From: Nevskia sp043781855
GTDB lineage: Bacteria > Pseudomonadota > Gammaproteobacteria > Nevskiales > Nevskiaceae
Reading direction: 5' to 3'
DNA length: 59,974 bases
Assembly (NCBI GenBank): GCA_043781855.1
Contig: JAYWBB010000152.1
Coordinates: 1-59,974 of the forward strand
The position numbers and the translations under genes are program-made. Shown in pieces: positions 36,525 to 45,169 of the stretch (position 1 is the stretch's first letter; the number at the start of each line of letters is the position of its first letter). Under the pieces are notes generated by a model. That model had not been told where the DNA came from, made no database searches, and worked only from the letters and a program-made list of their open reading frames with translations.

Positions 36525-37602
36525 CTTCTCCCTCTCCGGATGGCGGCGTCAGCCGCAGCTTTTTTTCGATGTCCTGCAATCGTAACTCCAGGCCCGGCAG
36601 GCGACGGATGCGCGCAACCAGTTTGCGCCACTCGCGCGCCGGCTGGGCCGGCAGGCCGGAGCCGTAGACGCCGGCTGCTGCGATCGATTTGGTGACCATC
36701 GCCCGTCCCAGCACGACGACATTGTCGACGATGACCAGATGCCCGCCGATACCAGCCGCGCCGCCGATCATGCAGTTCTTGCCGATTACCGTGCTGCCGG
36801 CAATGCCGACGCAAGCGGCGATTGCGGTGTGCGCGCCGATGCGGCAGTTGTGCGCGATCTGGATGTGGTTGTCGAGCTTCACGCCGTCCTCGATCACGGT
36901 GTCGTCGAGCGCGCCGCGGTCGATGCAGGTATTCGCGCCGATCTCCACGTCCTCGCCGATGACGACCCGCCCGAGTTGCGGCACTTCGACCCAGCCGCTT
37001 TGCGCGCGTGCGAGTCCGAAACCGCGGGCGCCGATCACCGCACCGGGTTGCACATGGGCGCGGTCACCGAGCGTGCAGTCGAGCCCGACGTAGACGTTCG
37101 CTTCGAGTCGGCTATGCGCGCCGATGCGAGCGCCGCGCCGGATCGTGCAATGCGGGCCGATGTAGCTGTGCACGCCGATTTCCGCGCCCGCTTCGATCAC
37201 CACCCCCGCGCCGATCCCGCAGCCTTCGCCGATGACCGCCATCGGATCGACGACCGCAGCAGGATGGACGCCGGCGGTGAAATCGCCACTGCGGTCGAAG
37301 GTAGCGGCGACCTGCGCGAACGCCAGCGCCGGATCCGGCGCGATCAGGGCATTGCCGGTGAAGCCGGCCGCCTCCTTCGGCGAGAGCACGACGGCGCTCG
37401 CGAGCGATCCGGCAAGGTGGACGCGCTGACGCGGATCCGCGCAGAAACTCAAGCGCCCGGGCTTGCCCGGCGCCAGCGAGCACACGCCTTCGATGACAGT
37501 TCCGGCCTCGCCCTGCCATTGCAGAGAATGCCGCGCGGCGAGTTCGCCGAGCGTGCAGCGCATCGGGTTGGATGCGGCGGCCGTCATCGAAAATGCCGAC
37601 AT
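36505..37602 (-). CDS. lpxD: UDP-3-O-(3-hydroxyacyl)glucosamine N-acyltransferase
   Basis: LpxD adds the second 3-hydroxyacyl chain in lipid A synthesis. The 365-residue product has the N-terminal uridine-binding domain, then a long left-handed beta-helix with hexapeptide repeats (DNHIQIAHNCRIGAHT contains the catalytic His), and a helical C-terminus (LELRLQDIEKKLRL). The start may be 37602 or the internal ATG at 37563 (MRCTLGELAARHSL), which fits the family better. The last 17 residues are acidic (SGEGEGEQDDF) and overlap fabZ. Confidence 0.94.
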   Translation of the reverse strand: MSAFSMTAAASNPMRCTLGELAARHSLQWQGEAGTVIEGVCSLAPGKPGRLSFCADPRQRVHLAGSLASAVVLSPKEAAGFTGNALIAPDPALAFAQVAATFDRSGDFTAGVHPAAVVDPMAVIGEGCGIGAGVVIEAGAEIGVHSYIGPHCTIRRGARIGAHSRLEANVYVGLDCTLGDRAHVQPGAVIGARGFGLARAQSGWVEVPQLGRVVIGEDVEIGANTCIDRGALDDTVIEDGVKLDNHIQIAHNCRIGAHTAIAACVGIAGSTVIGKNCMIGGAAGIGGHLVIVDNVVVLGRAMVTKSIAAAGVYGSGLPAQPAREWRKLVARIRRLPGLELRLQDIEKKLRLTPPSGEGEGEQDDF

Positions 37603-37648
37603 GATGGCGGCGAAGCCGGGCCCGCTTCGCCGCCAGTCGGCATCGGCC

Positions 37649-38182
37649 TTACTTGGCGCCGGCGGCCGGGGCCGCTGCGGTCAGACGCTTCAGCACTTCG
37701 TCGGAAATATCGAGCGCGGGGGCAAAATAGAGCGGGTCGGCAACGACCAGTTCGTAGGCCTTTTCCTTGGCGATGGCGACGATGGCGTCGCGAACCTTGC
37801 CGACCACTTCATTGGTCAGGTCGCGCTGGCGCGCCTGCGCGTCTTCCTGGAACTTGCGCTGCGCCTGCTGCAGATCGAGCTGACGCACGCTCAGATCCTT
37901 TTCCGACTTGGCGCGGGCGTCCGGGCTGAGGATCGCACCGTCGCGCTGATACTTCTTGTAGTCGTCTTCGAGCGATTTGCCCTGCGTCTCCAGGTCGGTC
38001 TTGCGCTTGTTGAATTCGCCGTTCATTTTCGTGTCGGCGATCTTGTACTGCGGCGACGCGCGGACTACGTCTTCGAAGCGGATGACGGCGACCTTGGTTT
38101 CGGCGAACGCTGTGGCCGGCACTGCGGCGAGCGCGAACGTGGCGACGAGGCCGAGGGCGGCGAAAATACGGTTCTGCATCAT
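37649..38182 (-). CDS. skp: Periplasmic chaperone Skp/OmpH
   Basis: Skp carries unfolded outer-membrane proteins through the periplasm to BamA. The 177-residue product has a signal peptide ending AFA near residue 27, then a short beta body and a long charged coiled-coil pair (NKRKTDLETQGKSLEDDYKK; RQLDLQQAQRKFQEDAQAR) that form the tentacles. It ends with an Ala/Pro tail (AAAPAAGAK). It is directly downstream of bamA (58-nt gap), the typical bamA-skp-lpxD order. Confidence 0.94.
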   Translation of the reverse strand: MMQNRIFAALGLVATFALAAVPATAFAETKVAVIRFEDVVRASPQYKIADTKMNGEFNKRKTDLETQGKSLEDDYKKYQRDGAILSPDARAKSEKDLSVRQLDLQQAQRKFQEDAQARQRDLTNEVVGKVRDAIVAIAKEKAYELVVADPLYFAPALDISDEVLKRLTAAAPAAGAK

Positions 38183-38240
38183 GTCGATCTCTCTCTCTAT
38201 CAGTCACGGGGGTGCTGCAAAACGGGAAGGCGTTCCGACG

Positions 38241-40553
38241 CTAGAAGCCGGTGCCGAAGTTGATCTGGAAGTGGTTGACTTGATCGCCCTGCTGGCTGTT
38301 CAGCGGGAAAGCGTAGCTCAAGGAGAGCAGGCCGAGAATCGGCGTGAAGAAGCTGAACGAAAGGCCGTAAGACTGGCGCAGGCTGGTAAACGTGAAGTCG
38401 TTCGGCTGCGCGTACACGTTGCCGATGTCGAAGAACAGACTCGCGCGCGTGGTCTTGTTGTCGCTGACCACGGGCAAGGGCACCACGAGATCGGCTTGTC
38501 CGGTTGTCCGCAGCTTGCCGCCGAAAGGATTGTTGTTCGGGAAGTCGCGCGGGCCGAGCGTGCCGTCGCGATAGCCGCGCACGGTACCGGCACCGCCGGC
38601 GAAGTAGTTCTCGTAGGGCGGCACATCCCTGGTCTTGCCGTAGGCATCGACGTAACCGACCGTACCCTGGGCTTCGACGAAGAACTCGTACGGCAACTGG
38701 AAATACTGCTCGTGCGTGAGATTGACGTTGTAGTAGGTCAGATCGCTACCCGGAACCGCGATATCGAGATTCAAACGGGTCAGCGCGCCACTCGACGCGA
38801 AGAACGTGCGGTTGCGCGTGTCGCGTGAAATACCGGTGCGCAACTGGAACTCGGTGAACGCAGTGCCGTTGTCGATCACGAATTTGAGGATCTCGTTCGA
38901 CGAGGCGCCCGCGAAGGTCTTGACCGCCGTCTGGCTGATGCCGCCGCCAAGACGCAGCGCGGTGAATTCCGAGAGCGGGATGCCGTAGGTCAGATCGCCG
39001 CCGACGACATTGGTGTCGAAGCCCGAACTGAAGCGGATGACGCTCTGCGATTTGCGGTAGTAAGTCGAAACGGTCTGGCTGATACCGTCCTGGGTGAAGT
39101 AGGGATCGGTCAGGCTCAAGGAGACCGACTTCGTGAACGCGCTGGTGTCGGCGGACAGCTGGATACGGTTGCCGGTGCCGAGGAAATTGGTATTGGTCAC
39201 GGAGCCGTTGATGATGAAGCCTTGCGAGCCCGAATAACCGACGCCGAACTGGATCGATCCTGGCGCGCGTTCCTTGACCTTGAACTCGATGTCGACGAGA
39301 TCGTCCGAACCGGCGACCGGCTTGGTCTCGACTTCCGCTTCCTCGATGAACGGCAGACGCGCAAGGCGCGCGCGCGAGCGCTCGACCGCACTCTTCGAGA
39401 ACGGCGCGGCTTCGAGCTGGCGCATCTCGCGGCGCAGTGTCTCGTCGTTGGTGCCGGTATGGCCCTGGAAATTGATGCGGCGGATGTAGGCGCGCTTGCC
39501 CGGCTCGATGAAATAGTTGATGCCGACTTCCTTGTTCGGCTCGTCGACTTCCGGCACCGGCGTGACTTTCGCAAACGCGTAACCGATATCCGACAGCGCG
39601 GCCTCGATCCGGTTGCCGGTTTCCGTGGCTTCCTTGCGCGAGAAGATCGTGCCGTTCTTGGTTGTGGTCAGCAGGTCGAGGAACTTCTCGTTGAGAATGA
39701 TCTCGCCGGAAAAGCGGTGGCTCTTGACCTTGTAGACCGCGCCCTCGTCGACGACGACCGTGACGTAAATATCCTGTTTGTCCGGTGACAGCGCTACCTG
39801 GACCGAGGCGATGTTGAACTGCAGGTAGCCGCGATCCTGATAGTACGACTGGAGCGTTTCGAGATCGCCACCGAGCTGCTGTTTGGAGTAGCGATCCGAT
39901 TTCTGGAAGGGCAACCAGTTGGTCCGGTGCAGCTTCAGCTGTTCGAGAAGAACTTCCTTCTTGAACGCCTTGTTGCCGATGACGTTGATCTCCTTGATCT
40001 TGGTGACCTTGCCTTCCGTCACCTTGATGTTGAGATCGACTCGGTTGTTTGGCAGATCCTTGACCTTGACCTCGATCGCGACGTCGTAATAGCCGTTCGC
40101 GTAGTACTGACGGCGCAACTCCTGCTCGACGCCATCGAGCAGCGCGCGCTTGAACAGCTCGCCTTCTTTCAGGCCGACGTCCTTCAGCGACTTGTTCAGC
40201 TCGTCGCCACCGATTTTCTCGTTGCCCTCGATCTTGAAGCTCGCAATCGCCGGACGCTCGGTGACCTTGATGACGAGGTCATCGCCGTCGCGTTCGAGCT
40301 GCACATCGGAGAACAATCCCGAACTGTAGAGAGCGCGAATGGCCTGGCGCGAAGTGGTTTCCGTGATCTCGTCGCCGACCGACAGCGGCAGATAGGTCAG
40401 CACCGTGCCGAGTTCGAGACGCTGCAAACCGTCGGCCCGGATCTGGTGGATCGTGAAGGGCTCGAAAGCCCAGGCTGCGCTTTGGAAGGCCACACCGGCT
40501 GCCAGGGTCAGCAGAACGCCGCAGATTTTCTTCTGTTTCTGAGTCAGACCCAT
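38241..40553 (-). CDS. bamA: Outer-membrane protein assembly factor BamA
   Basis: BamA inserts beta-barrel proteins into the outer membrane. The 770-residue product has a signal peptide (cleavage near AWA, residues 27-29), five POTRA domains (about residues 30-430) and a 16-strand barrel with the terminal phenylalanine (FQINFGTGF) expected of outer-membrane barrels. The conserved VRGY-type motif in loop 6 reads VRGYRDGTLGPRD. It lies between rseP (21-nt gap) and skp. Confidence 0.97.
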   Translation of the reverse strand: MGLTQKQKKICGVLLTLAAGVAFQSAAWAFEPFTIHQIRADGLQRLELGTVLTYLPLSVGDEITETTSRQAIRALYSSGLFSDVQLERDGDDLVIKVTERPAIASFKIEGNEKIGGDELNKSLKDVGLKEGELFKRALLDGVEQELRRQYYANGYYDVAIEVKVKDLPNNRVDLNIKVTEGKVTKIKEINVIGNKAFKKEVLLEQLKLHRTNWLPFQKSDRYSKQQLGGDLETLQSYYQDRGYLQFNIASVQVALSPDKQDIYVTVVVDEGAVYKVKSHRFSGEIILNEKFLDLLTTTKNGTIFSRKEATETGNRIEAALSDIGYAFAKVTPVPEVDEPNKEVGINYFIEPGKRAYIRRINFQGHTGTNDETLRREMRQLEAAPFSKSAVERSRARLARLPFIEEAEVETKPVAGSDDLVDIEFKVKERAPGSIQFGVGYSGSQGFIINGSVTNTNFLGTGNRIQLSADTSAFTKSVSLSLTDPYFTQDGISQTVSTYYRKSQSVIRFSSGFDTNVVGGDLTYGIPLSEFTALRLGGGISQTAVKTFAGASSNEILKFVIDNGTAFTEFQLRTGISRDTRNRTFFASSGALTRLNLDIAVPGSDLTYYNVNLTHEQYFQLPYEFFVEAQGTVGYVDAYGKTRDVPPYENYFAGGAGTVRGYRDGTLGPRDFPNNNPFGGKLRTTGQADLVVPLPVVSDNKTTRASLFFDIGNVYAQPNDFTFTSLRQSYGLSFSFFTPILGLLSLSYAFPLNSQQGDQVNHFQINFGTGF

Positions 40554-40574
40554 TCCGGTTTAGCTCTCTCGCTC

Positions 40575-41939
40575 TTAGCCGATCTGCCGCATTATGTCGT
40601 TGTAGAAAGCCAGTCCCATCAGCAGCACCAGCAGCGTCAATCCCACCTGCTGGCCGGCGATCTGGATTCGCTCCGACAGCGGCGAACCTTTCACGGCTTC
40701 GATCAGGCCAAACAAAATCTGCCCCCCATCCAGCATCGGAATCGGCAGCAGATTGAAAATGCCGATACTGACGCTGACGAGGGCAACAAAACCCAGGAAC
40801 GCGGTCACGCCGGCACTGGCCGAGTAGCCCGCCGCTTGCGCGATCTGGATCGGTCCGCTGACATTCTTCACCGAGACTTCGCCGAGCAACATGCGATACA
40901 GCAACTTCAACGTCAGCTCGGAAACCTGCACAGTCTGGTTCAGCGCCGCCGGCACTGCGGCCCAGGGACTCAGGCGCAGTTCAGCGCGCAAATCCTGCCA
41001 CAAAACGTCATCCGCCGCCACGCCTCGCGCTGCCGCGCCGAGCCGCCCGACGCTGGTCTCGCCCTGCTTCTGCGTTGCCAGGATCACGCTGAGTTGGATT
41101 CGCTGCCCGCTGCGCTCGACTTCCGCTTTCATCAGGTGCCCGGGCCGCGCGCTGACATAGCGGCGCAAATCCTCGAACGACTTCACCGGCTCGCCGTCGA
41201 GCGTCAGCACACGGTCGCCGACGTGGAAACCGGCATTCTCCGCCGGCGAGCCGGAAACGACCTCGCTGATCACCGGCGGCACCGGCGGCTCGTAAGGCTG
41301 CAAGCCAAGGTCGTTGAACAGGAGCTCCGGATCGACACGGACCTTGCCTAGATCGAACAGGACGCCGCGCTCGCTGCCGTCGCGCGCCTGCAAACGCAGC
41401 TGCGTGGTCGAATGACTCAGCGCGCGCTCCAGCAATTCGGCACGCAACTCCGACCAGGTCTGGATCGGTGCGCCGTCGAGTGCGAGGATCCGGTCGCCGC
41501 TGTGCAGATTCGCGGCCGCAGCAAGCGAGCCCTGCCCCGGCTCGGCGATCACCGGCTTCATGCCCGGCACTCCGACGACATACAGCGCCCAGTAGAACGC
41601 GATCGCGAGCAGGAAGTTGAATGCCGGCCCCGCCGCGAATACGGTGATGCGCTTCCAGACCGGCTGGCGGTTGAACGCCTTCGGCAGATCCTCCGGCGCG
41701 ACCTCGCCTTCGCGCTCGTCGAGCAGCTTGACGTAACCACCGAGCGGAATTGCGGCGATGATGTATTCCACACCGTCTTTCGCGCGGCGCTTCCACAGCG
41801 GCCGACCGAAGCCGATCGAGAACTTCAGCACCTTGATGCCAAGCCGGCGTGCGACCCAGAAGTGGCCGAATTCGTGGAACGCGACGAGCACGCCGATGGC
41901 GACGATGAAAGAACCGAGAGACCAGATGATTCCTAGCAT
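40575..41939 (-). CDS. rseP: Site-2 zinc metalloprotease RseP
   Basis: RseP cleaves anti-sigma factor RseA within the membrane in the sigma-E envelope-stress response, and removes signal-peptide remnants. The 454-residue product has the zinc motif HEFGH (22-26) in the first transmembrane helix, two PDZ domains (about residues 115-300), and the C-terminal NLLPIPMLDGGQ with the third ligand. It lies between cdsA and bamA. Only 72 nt separate it from cdsA; the dxr gene usually found here is absent. Confidence 0.96.
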   Translation of the reverse strand: MLGIIWSLGSFIVAIGVLVAFHEFGHFWVARRLGIKVLKFSIGFGRPLWKRRAKDGVEYIIAAIPLGGYVKLLDEREGEVAPEDLPKAFNRQPVWKRITVFAAGPAFNFLLAIAFYWALYVVGVPGMKPVIAEPGQGSLAAAANLHSGDRILALDGAPIQTWSELRAELLERALSHSTTQLRLQARDGSERGVLFDLGKVRVDPELLFNDLGLQPYEPPVPPVISEVVSGSPAENAGFHVGDRVLTLDGEPVKSFEDLRRYVSARPGHLMKAEVERSGQRIQLSVILATQKQGETSVGRLGAAARGVAADDVLWQDLRAELRLSPWAAVPAALNQTVQVSELTLKLLYRMLLGEVSVKNVSGPIQIAQAAGYSASAGVTAFLGFVALVSVSIGIFNLLPIPMLDGGQILFGLIEAVKGSPLSERIQIAGQQVGLTLLVLLMGLAFYNDIMRQIG

Positions 41940-42011
41940 GGGAAGACTCCTTCGCTGAAGAGCGGCAGCGCGGCTTCGACCGCATCATGACGACGCCGGT
42001 TCGTCATCGCT

Positions 42012-42830
42012 TCAGATACCGAGAAGTTGGAGACCGAGCGCGAGTACCGGGGCAGCGGCAAGCAGGCTGTCGACACGGTCGAGCACGCCGCCGTGCCCGG
42101 GCAGCAACGTGCCGCTGTCTTTCACGCCGCGATAGCGCTTGAACAGGCTTTCGGTCAGATCGCCGACGATCGACATCCCGATCACGACGATGCACAGCAG
42201 CACCAGCGGTAGCCAGTCGAAACGTCCGAAGCCGAACACCCAGGGTGCGGTTGCCACGATCAGCATGGCGCCGATGAAGCCGCCGATGGCGCCCTCGATG
42301 GTCTTGCCGGGGCTGACATCCGGCGCCAGCTTGCGCCGGCCGAACGCGCGTCCCGCGAAATAGGCGCCGATGTCGGCGGCCCAGACCAGTCCGAACAGGA
42401 AGAAGATCCGCCAGACGCCGTGATTGGCCCCGTGCAGCTTGGCCAGTCCGAGCAGCGCCGGCGCCAACATCAGCAGCCCGGCCAGGCCGAATTTCATCAC
42501 ACCCCAGGGGCGATTGCGCAGGTTCTCCGGAAAGCCTGCGACCAGGCTTAGGGCATTGCCCCACCAGAGCGCGCCCGCCACCAGAATCCAGATTCCGAGG
42601 CCAAAACGGCTATGCAGAATCCAGCCGCCGCTCAGCACCACCGCGACCAGCGCGACGTAGCCGTAGCGACTGCGTGCGGTCTGCAAGCCCATCAGCGCGC
42701 TCCATTCCCAAGCCGCGAGCAGGCCGATGATCGAGAACAGGCCGTAGACCCAGGGAGTCGGCAGGAACAGGATCGGACCGAGGACGAGCGGCAGCAACAG
42801 CAGCGCCGTGACAACGCGCTGGAAGAGCAC
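42012..42830 (-). CDS. cdsA: Phosphatidate cytidylyltransferase
   Basis: CdsA makes CDP-diacylglycerol, the precursor of all phospholipids. The 272-residue multi-pass membrane protein contains the CDP-diglyceride synthetase signature near its C-terminus (KRYRGVKDSGTLLPGHGG followed by VLDRVD). I chose the GTG at 42830, 2 nt after the uppS stop, because VLFQRVVTALLLLPL begins the first membrane helix; the longer frame to 42968 lies within uppS. Confidence 0.94.
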   Translation of the reverse strand: MLFQRVVTALLLLPLVLGPILFLPTPWVYGLFSIIGLLAAWEWSALMGLQTARSRYGYVALVAVVLSGGWILHSRFGLGIWILVAGALWWGNALSLVAGFPENLRNRPWGVMKFGLAGLLMLAPALLGLAKLHGANHGVWRIFFLFGLVWAADIGAYFAGRAFGRRKLAPDVSPGKTIEGAIGGFIGAMLIVATAPWVFGFGRFDWLPLVLLCIVVIGMSIVGDLTESLFKRYRGVKDSGTLLPGHGGVLDRVDSLLAAAPVLALGLQLLGI

Positions 42831-42832
42831 CG

Positions 42833-43552
42833 CTAGCCCGCTTCCGGCACGCGGCCGAAGCGCCGCTCGCGTCCTGCGTACCAGTCGAGTGCTGCGGCGA
42901 AAGCCGTGTCGTCGAAATCCGGCCAGAGCGTTTCCACCAGATGCAGCTCGGTATACGCGAGCTGCCACATCAGGAAATTACTGAGCCGTTTTTCGCCGCC
43001 GGTGCGGATCAACAAGTCGGGATGCGGCAGGTCGGCGACCGCGAGCCGCGATTCGATCGCCTCGGGCGTGATCGGCAGGCCGTCGCGGCAGAGGCTCTGC
43101 GCCGCCTGGGCGATGTCCCACTGACCACCGTAGCCCACGGCGATCACCAGCGACAGGCCGTCGTTGGCTTCGGTCAGAGTGGCGCCGTCGCGCATCAGCA
43201 TGCGCAGCGCTTCCGGAAAGTCGCGATGATCGCCGATGAAGCGGATGCGCACGCGGTTTTTGTGCAGGCTCGCGATCTCGCGTTTCAGCGTCCGCACGAA
43301 CAGCTTCATCAGCAGCTGCACTTCGGTCGGCGGCCGCTGCCAGTTTTCCTGACTGAACGCGAACAAGGTCAGCGCCTTGACGCCGTGATGGTGGCAGGCG
43401 CGAACGATGCGCCGCGCCGAGCGCACACCGGCCTGATGCCCGAACGCACGCGGCCGCAATCGCTGTTTCGCCCAGCGGCCGTTGCCGTCCATGATGACCG
43501 CGACGTGCTGCGGCACTGCGCAATCCGGCAGCTTCGGCAGATCGCGTGTCAT
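42833..43552 (-). CDS. uppS: Undecaprenyl diphosphate synthase
   Basis: UppS elongates farnesyl diphosphate to the C55 carrier lipid for peptidoglycan and O-antigen. The 239-residue cis-prenyltransferase has VIMDGNGRWAKQR (catalytic Asp), GVRSARRIVRACHHHGV, FAFSQENW and RTGGEKRLSNFLMWQ. Its start overlaps the frr stop by one base (TGATG). It is followed at 2 nt by cdsA. Confidence 0.97.
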   Translation of the reverse strand: MTRDLPKLPDCAVPQHVAVIMDGNGRWAKQRLRPRAFGHQAGVRSARRIVRACHHHGVKALTLFAFSQENWQRPPTEVQLLMKLFVRTLKREIASLHKNRVRIRFIGDHRDFPEALRMLMRDGATLTEANDGLSLVIAVGYGGQWDIAQAAQSLCRDGLPITPEAIESRLAVADLPHPDLLIRTGGEKRLSNFLMWQLAYTELHLVETLWPDFDDTAFAAALDWYAGRERRFGRVPEAG

Positions 43553-44109
43553 CAGACGACGAGCAGCTCTTTTTCCTTGGCGGCCATGACTTCCTCGGCT
43601 TTTGCGACGAACTGGTCCGTCAGTTTCTGGATTGCCGCCTCGCCACCTTTTTCTTCGTCGGCGGTGATGATTTTTTCCTTCGCCAGTTCCTTGATTTCCT
43701 GGTTCGCCTCGCGACGCACCGAGCGGATCGACACGCGCGCGTTCTCGGTTTCGGCCTTGACGATCTTGATGAGATCGCGACGGCGTTCTTCGGTCAGCGG
43801 CGGCATGTTGATGCGGATCGTGGTGCCGGCAGTATTCGGCGTAATGCCAAGATCAGAACCCAGAATCGCCTTCTCGATCGCACCGACGAGATTCTTTTCC
43901 CAGGGCGAGATCGAAATCGTGCGCGCGTCCTCGACGGTCACGCTCGCGACCTGAGACAGCGGCGTCTCGTTACCGTAGTAATCGACCCGGATATGGTCGA
44001 GGATCGCGGCACTGGCCCGACCGGTGCGCAGCTTGGTGAACGACTGCTTCAGAGCGTCGATGGTTTTCTGCATCCCTGCGGCAGCAGCCTTCTTGATGTC
44101 TTCTATCAT
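43552..44109 (-). CDS. frr: Ribosome recycling factor
   Basis: RRF with EF-G splits post-termination ribosomes. The 185-residue product has the three-helix-bundle and beta-alpha domain sequence, including TGRASAAILDHI, YYGNETPLSQVASV and the C-terminal EKGGEAAIQKLTDQF. It sits between pyrH (100-nt gap, nothing seen in it) and uppS. This order, pyrH-frr-uppS-cdsA, is conserved in gammaproteobacteria. Confidence 0.98.
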   Translation of the reverse strand: MIEDIKKAAAAGMQKTIDALKQSFTKLRTGRASAAILDHIRVDYYGNETPLSQVASVTVEDARTISISPWEKNLVGAIEKAILGSDLGITPNTAGTTIRINMPPLTEERRRDLIKIVKAETENARVSIRSVRREANQEIKELAKEKIITADEEKGGEAAIQKLTDQFVAKAEEVMAAKEKELLVV

Positions 44110-44209
44110 CTCGGCAATCCCAAGCGTCTCAACGGAGTGAGTAAGGCGATATTGTCATGGACTTCCGGTGCAAAATTCGTGACAGCGCCGAGCAATTTTC
44201 CAGGACGTT

Positions 44210-44947
44210 TCAGACCCGCACCAGCGTCCCCAGCGAAGTATCGCCCGTGACGATGCGCAGCAGCGCCCCCGGTCGATCCATGTCGTAGACCCGCAGCTTG
44301 ATCTTGTTGTCGCGACAAAGCACCAGCGCCGTCTGGTCCATGATGCCCAGGCGGCGATCCAGCGCCTCGTCGTACGTCAGTTCAGCGTAGCGCGTCGCAC
44401 TTAGGTCTTTCTTAGGATCGGCCGTGTAAATGCCATCGACCTTGGTCGCCTTCAGCATCAGATCGGCCGAGATTTCGATCGCGCGCAGGGCTGCGGCAGA
44501 ATCCGTGGTGAAGAACGGGTTGCCGGTGCCGGCGCCGAACACGACGACGCGACCTTTCTCGAGATGGCGCAGCGCGCGGCGGCGGATGAAGTCCTCGCAG
44601 ACCTCGTTGATCCGGATCGCGGATTGCACGCGCGCTTCCAGCCCGATGCGCTCGACCGCGTCCTGGATCGCCAGCGCATTGATGACCGTTGCAAGCATAC
44701 CCATCTGGTCGCCGGTCACGCGGTCCATGCCGGCGCGGGCCAGCCCTTCGCCGCGGAAGATGTTGCCACCACCGACCACCAGCGCCACCTGCACGCCGAT
44801 GTCGATCACGCCCTTGATCTCGTTGGCGAGGAAGGTCATCACGTCCGGGGATATACCGAAGCCGAGATCGCCCATGAGGGCCTCGCCGCTCAGTTTCAGC
44901 AAGATGCGCTTGTACACGGGTTTGACGTTCGTCATCGGAGTGCTCAT
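44210..44947 (-). CDS. pyrH: UMP kinase
   Basis: PyrH phosphorylates UMP to UDP and feeds CTP synthase (pyrG, same gene run). The 245-residue amino-acid-kinase-family protein has YKRILLKLSGEAL at the N-terminus, VVGGGNIFRG, GTGNPFFTTDSAAALRA and the DGIYTADPK loop. The ATG at 44947 overlaps the stop of a 37-codon upstream frame (ATGA) that repeats KRILLKLS. It follows tsf after 222 nt that hold a terminator-like hairpin. Confidence 0.97.
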   Translation of the reverse strand: MSTPMTNVKPVYKRILLKLSGEALMGDLGFGISPDVMTFLANEIKGVIDIGVQVALVVGGGNIFRGEGLARAGMDRVTGDQMGMLATVINALAIQDAVERIGLEARVQSAIRINEVCEDFIRRRALRHLEKGRVVVFGAGTGNPFFTTDSAAALRAIEISADLMLKATKVDGIYTADPKKDLSATRYAELTYDEALDRRLGIMDQTALVLCRDNKIKLRVYDMDRPGALLRIVTGDTSLGTLVRV

Positions 44948-45057
44948 CGGCGAGTCTCCGCGCTCGCTCCCGCACCCACGCTTCGCGGCACCGAGTCACC
45001 GGCGCCCTCGTCGCTCAGTTTCAGCAGGATGCGTTTATTAGCGCGCTGTTGACTCAA
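44944..45057 (-). CDS. Short upstream reading frame resembling the PyrH N-terminus, overlapping the pyrH start
   Basis: A TTG at 45057, with GGAG about 8 nt upstream, opens a 37-codon frame (residues 8-15 KRILLKLS, identical to PyrH residues 13-20). Its TGA overlaps the pyrH ATG (ATGA). The DNA at 45006-45040 resembles pyrH 44881-44914 over about 34 nt, with about five or six differences, so part of the pyrH 5' end seems to be duplicated. It may be a vestigial old pyrH start or a leader peptide that couples to pyrH. Translation is unproven. Confidence 0.4.
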   Translation of the reverse strand: MSQQRANKRILLKLSDEGAGDSVPRSVGAGASAETRR

Positions 45058-45106
45058 GGATCGACTCCGATTCAAGCAGCGTCATCGACGCGAACACACA
45101 GGCGAT

Positions 45107-45140
45107 GGTCTTTAGAAAGAGGCCCCGATTTCCGGGGCCT
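45107..45140 (-). terminator. Rho-independent-type terminator after tsf
   Basis: On the minus strand AGGCCCCGG and CCGGGGCCT-type arms (45120-45140) form a strong GC stem with a short loop, followed by CTTTCT. It lies 30 nt after the tsf stop and before pyrH, at a place where E. coli also has partial termination. It probably lowers rather than blocks readthrough. Confidence 0.7.
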
Positions 45141-45169
45141 AGAATCCGCATACTTTAACCCAAAGCGTC

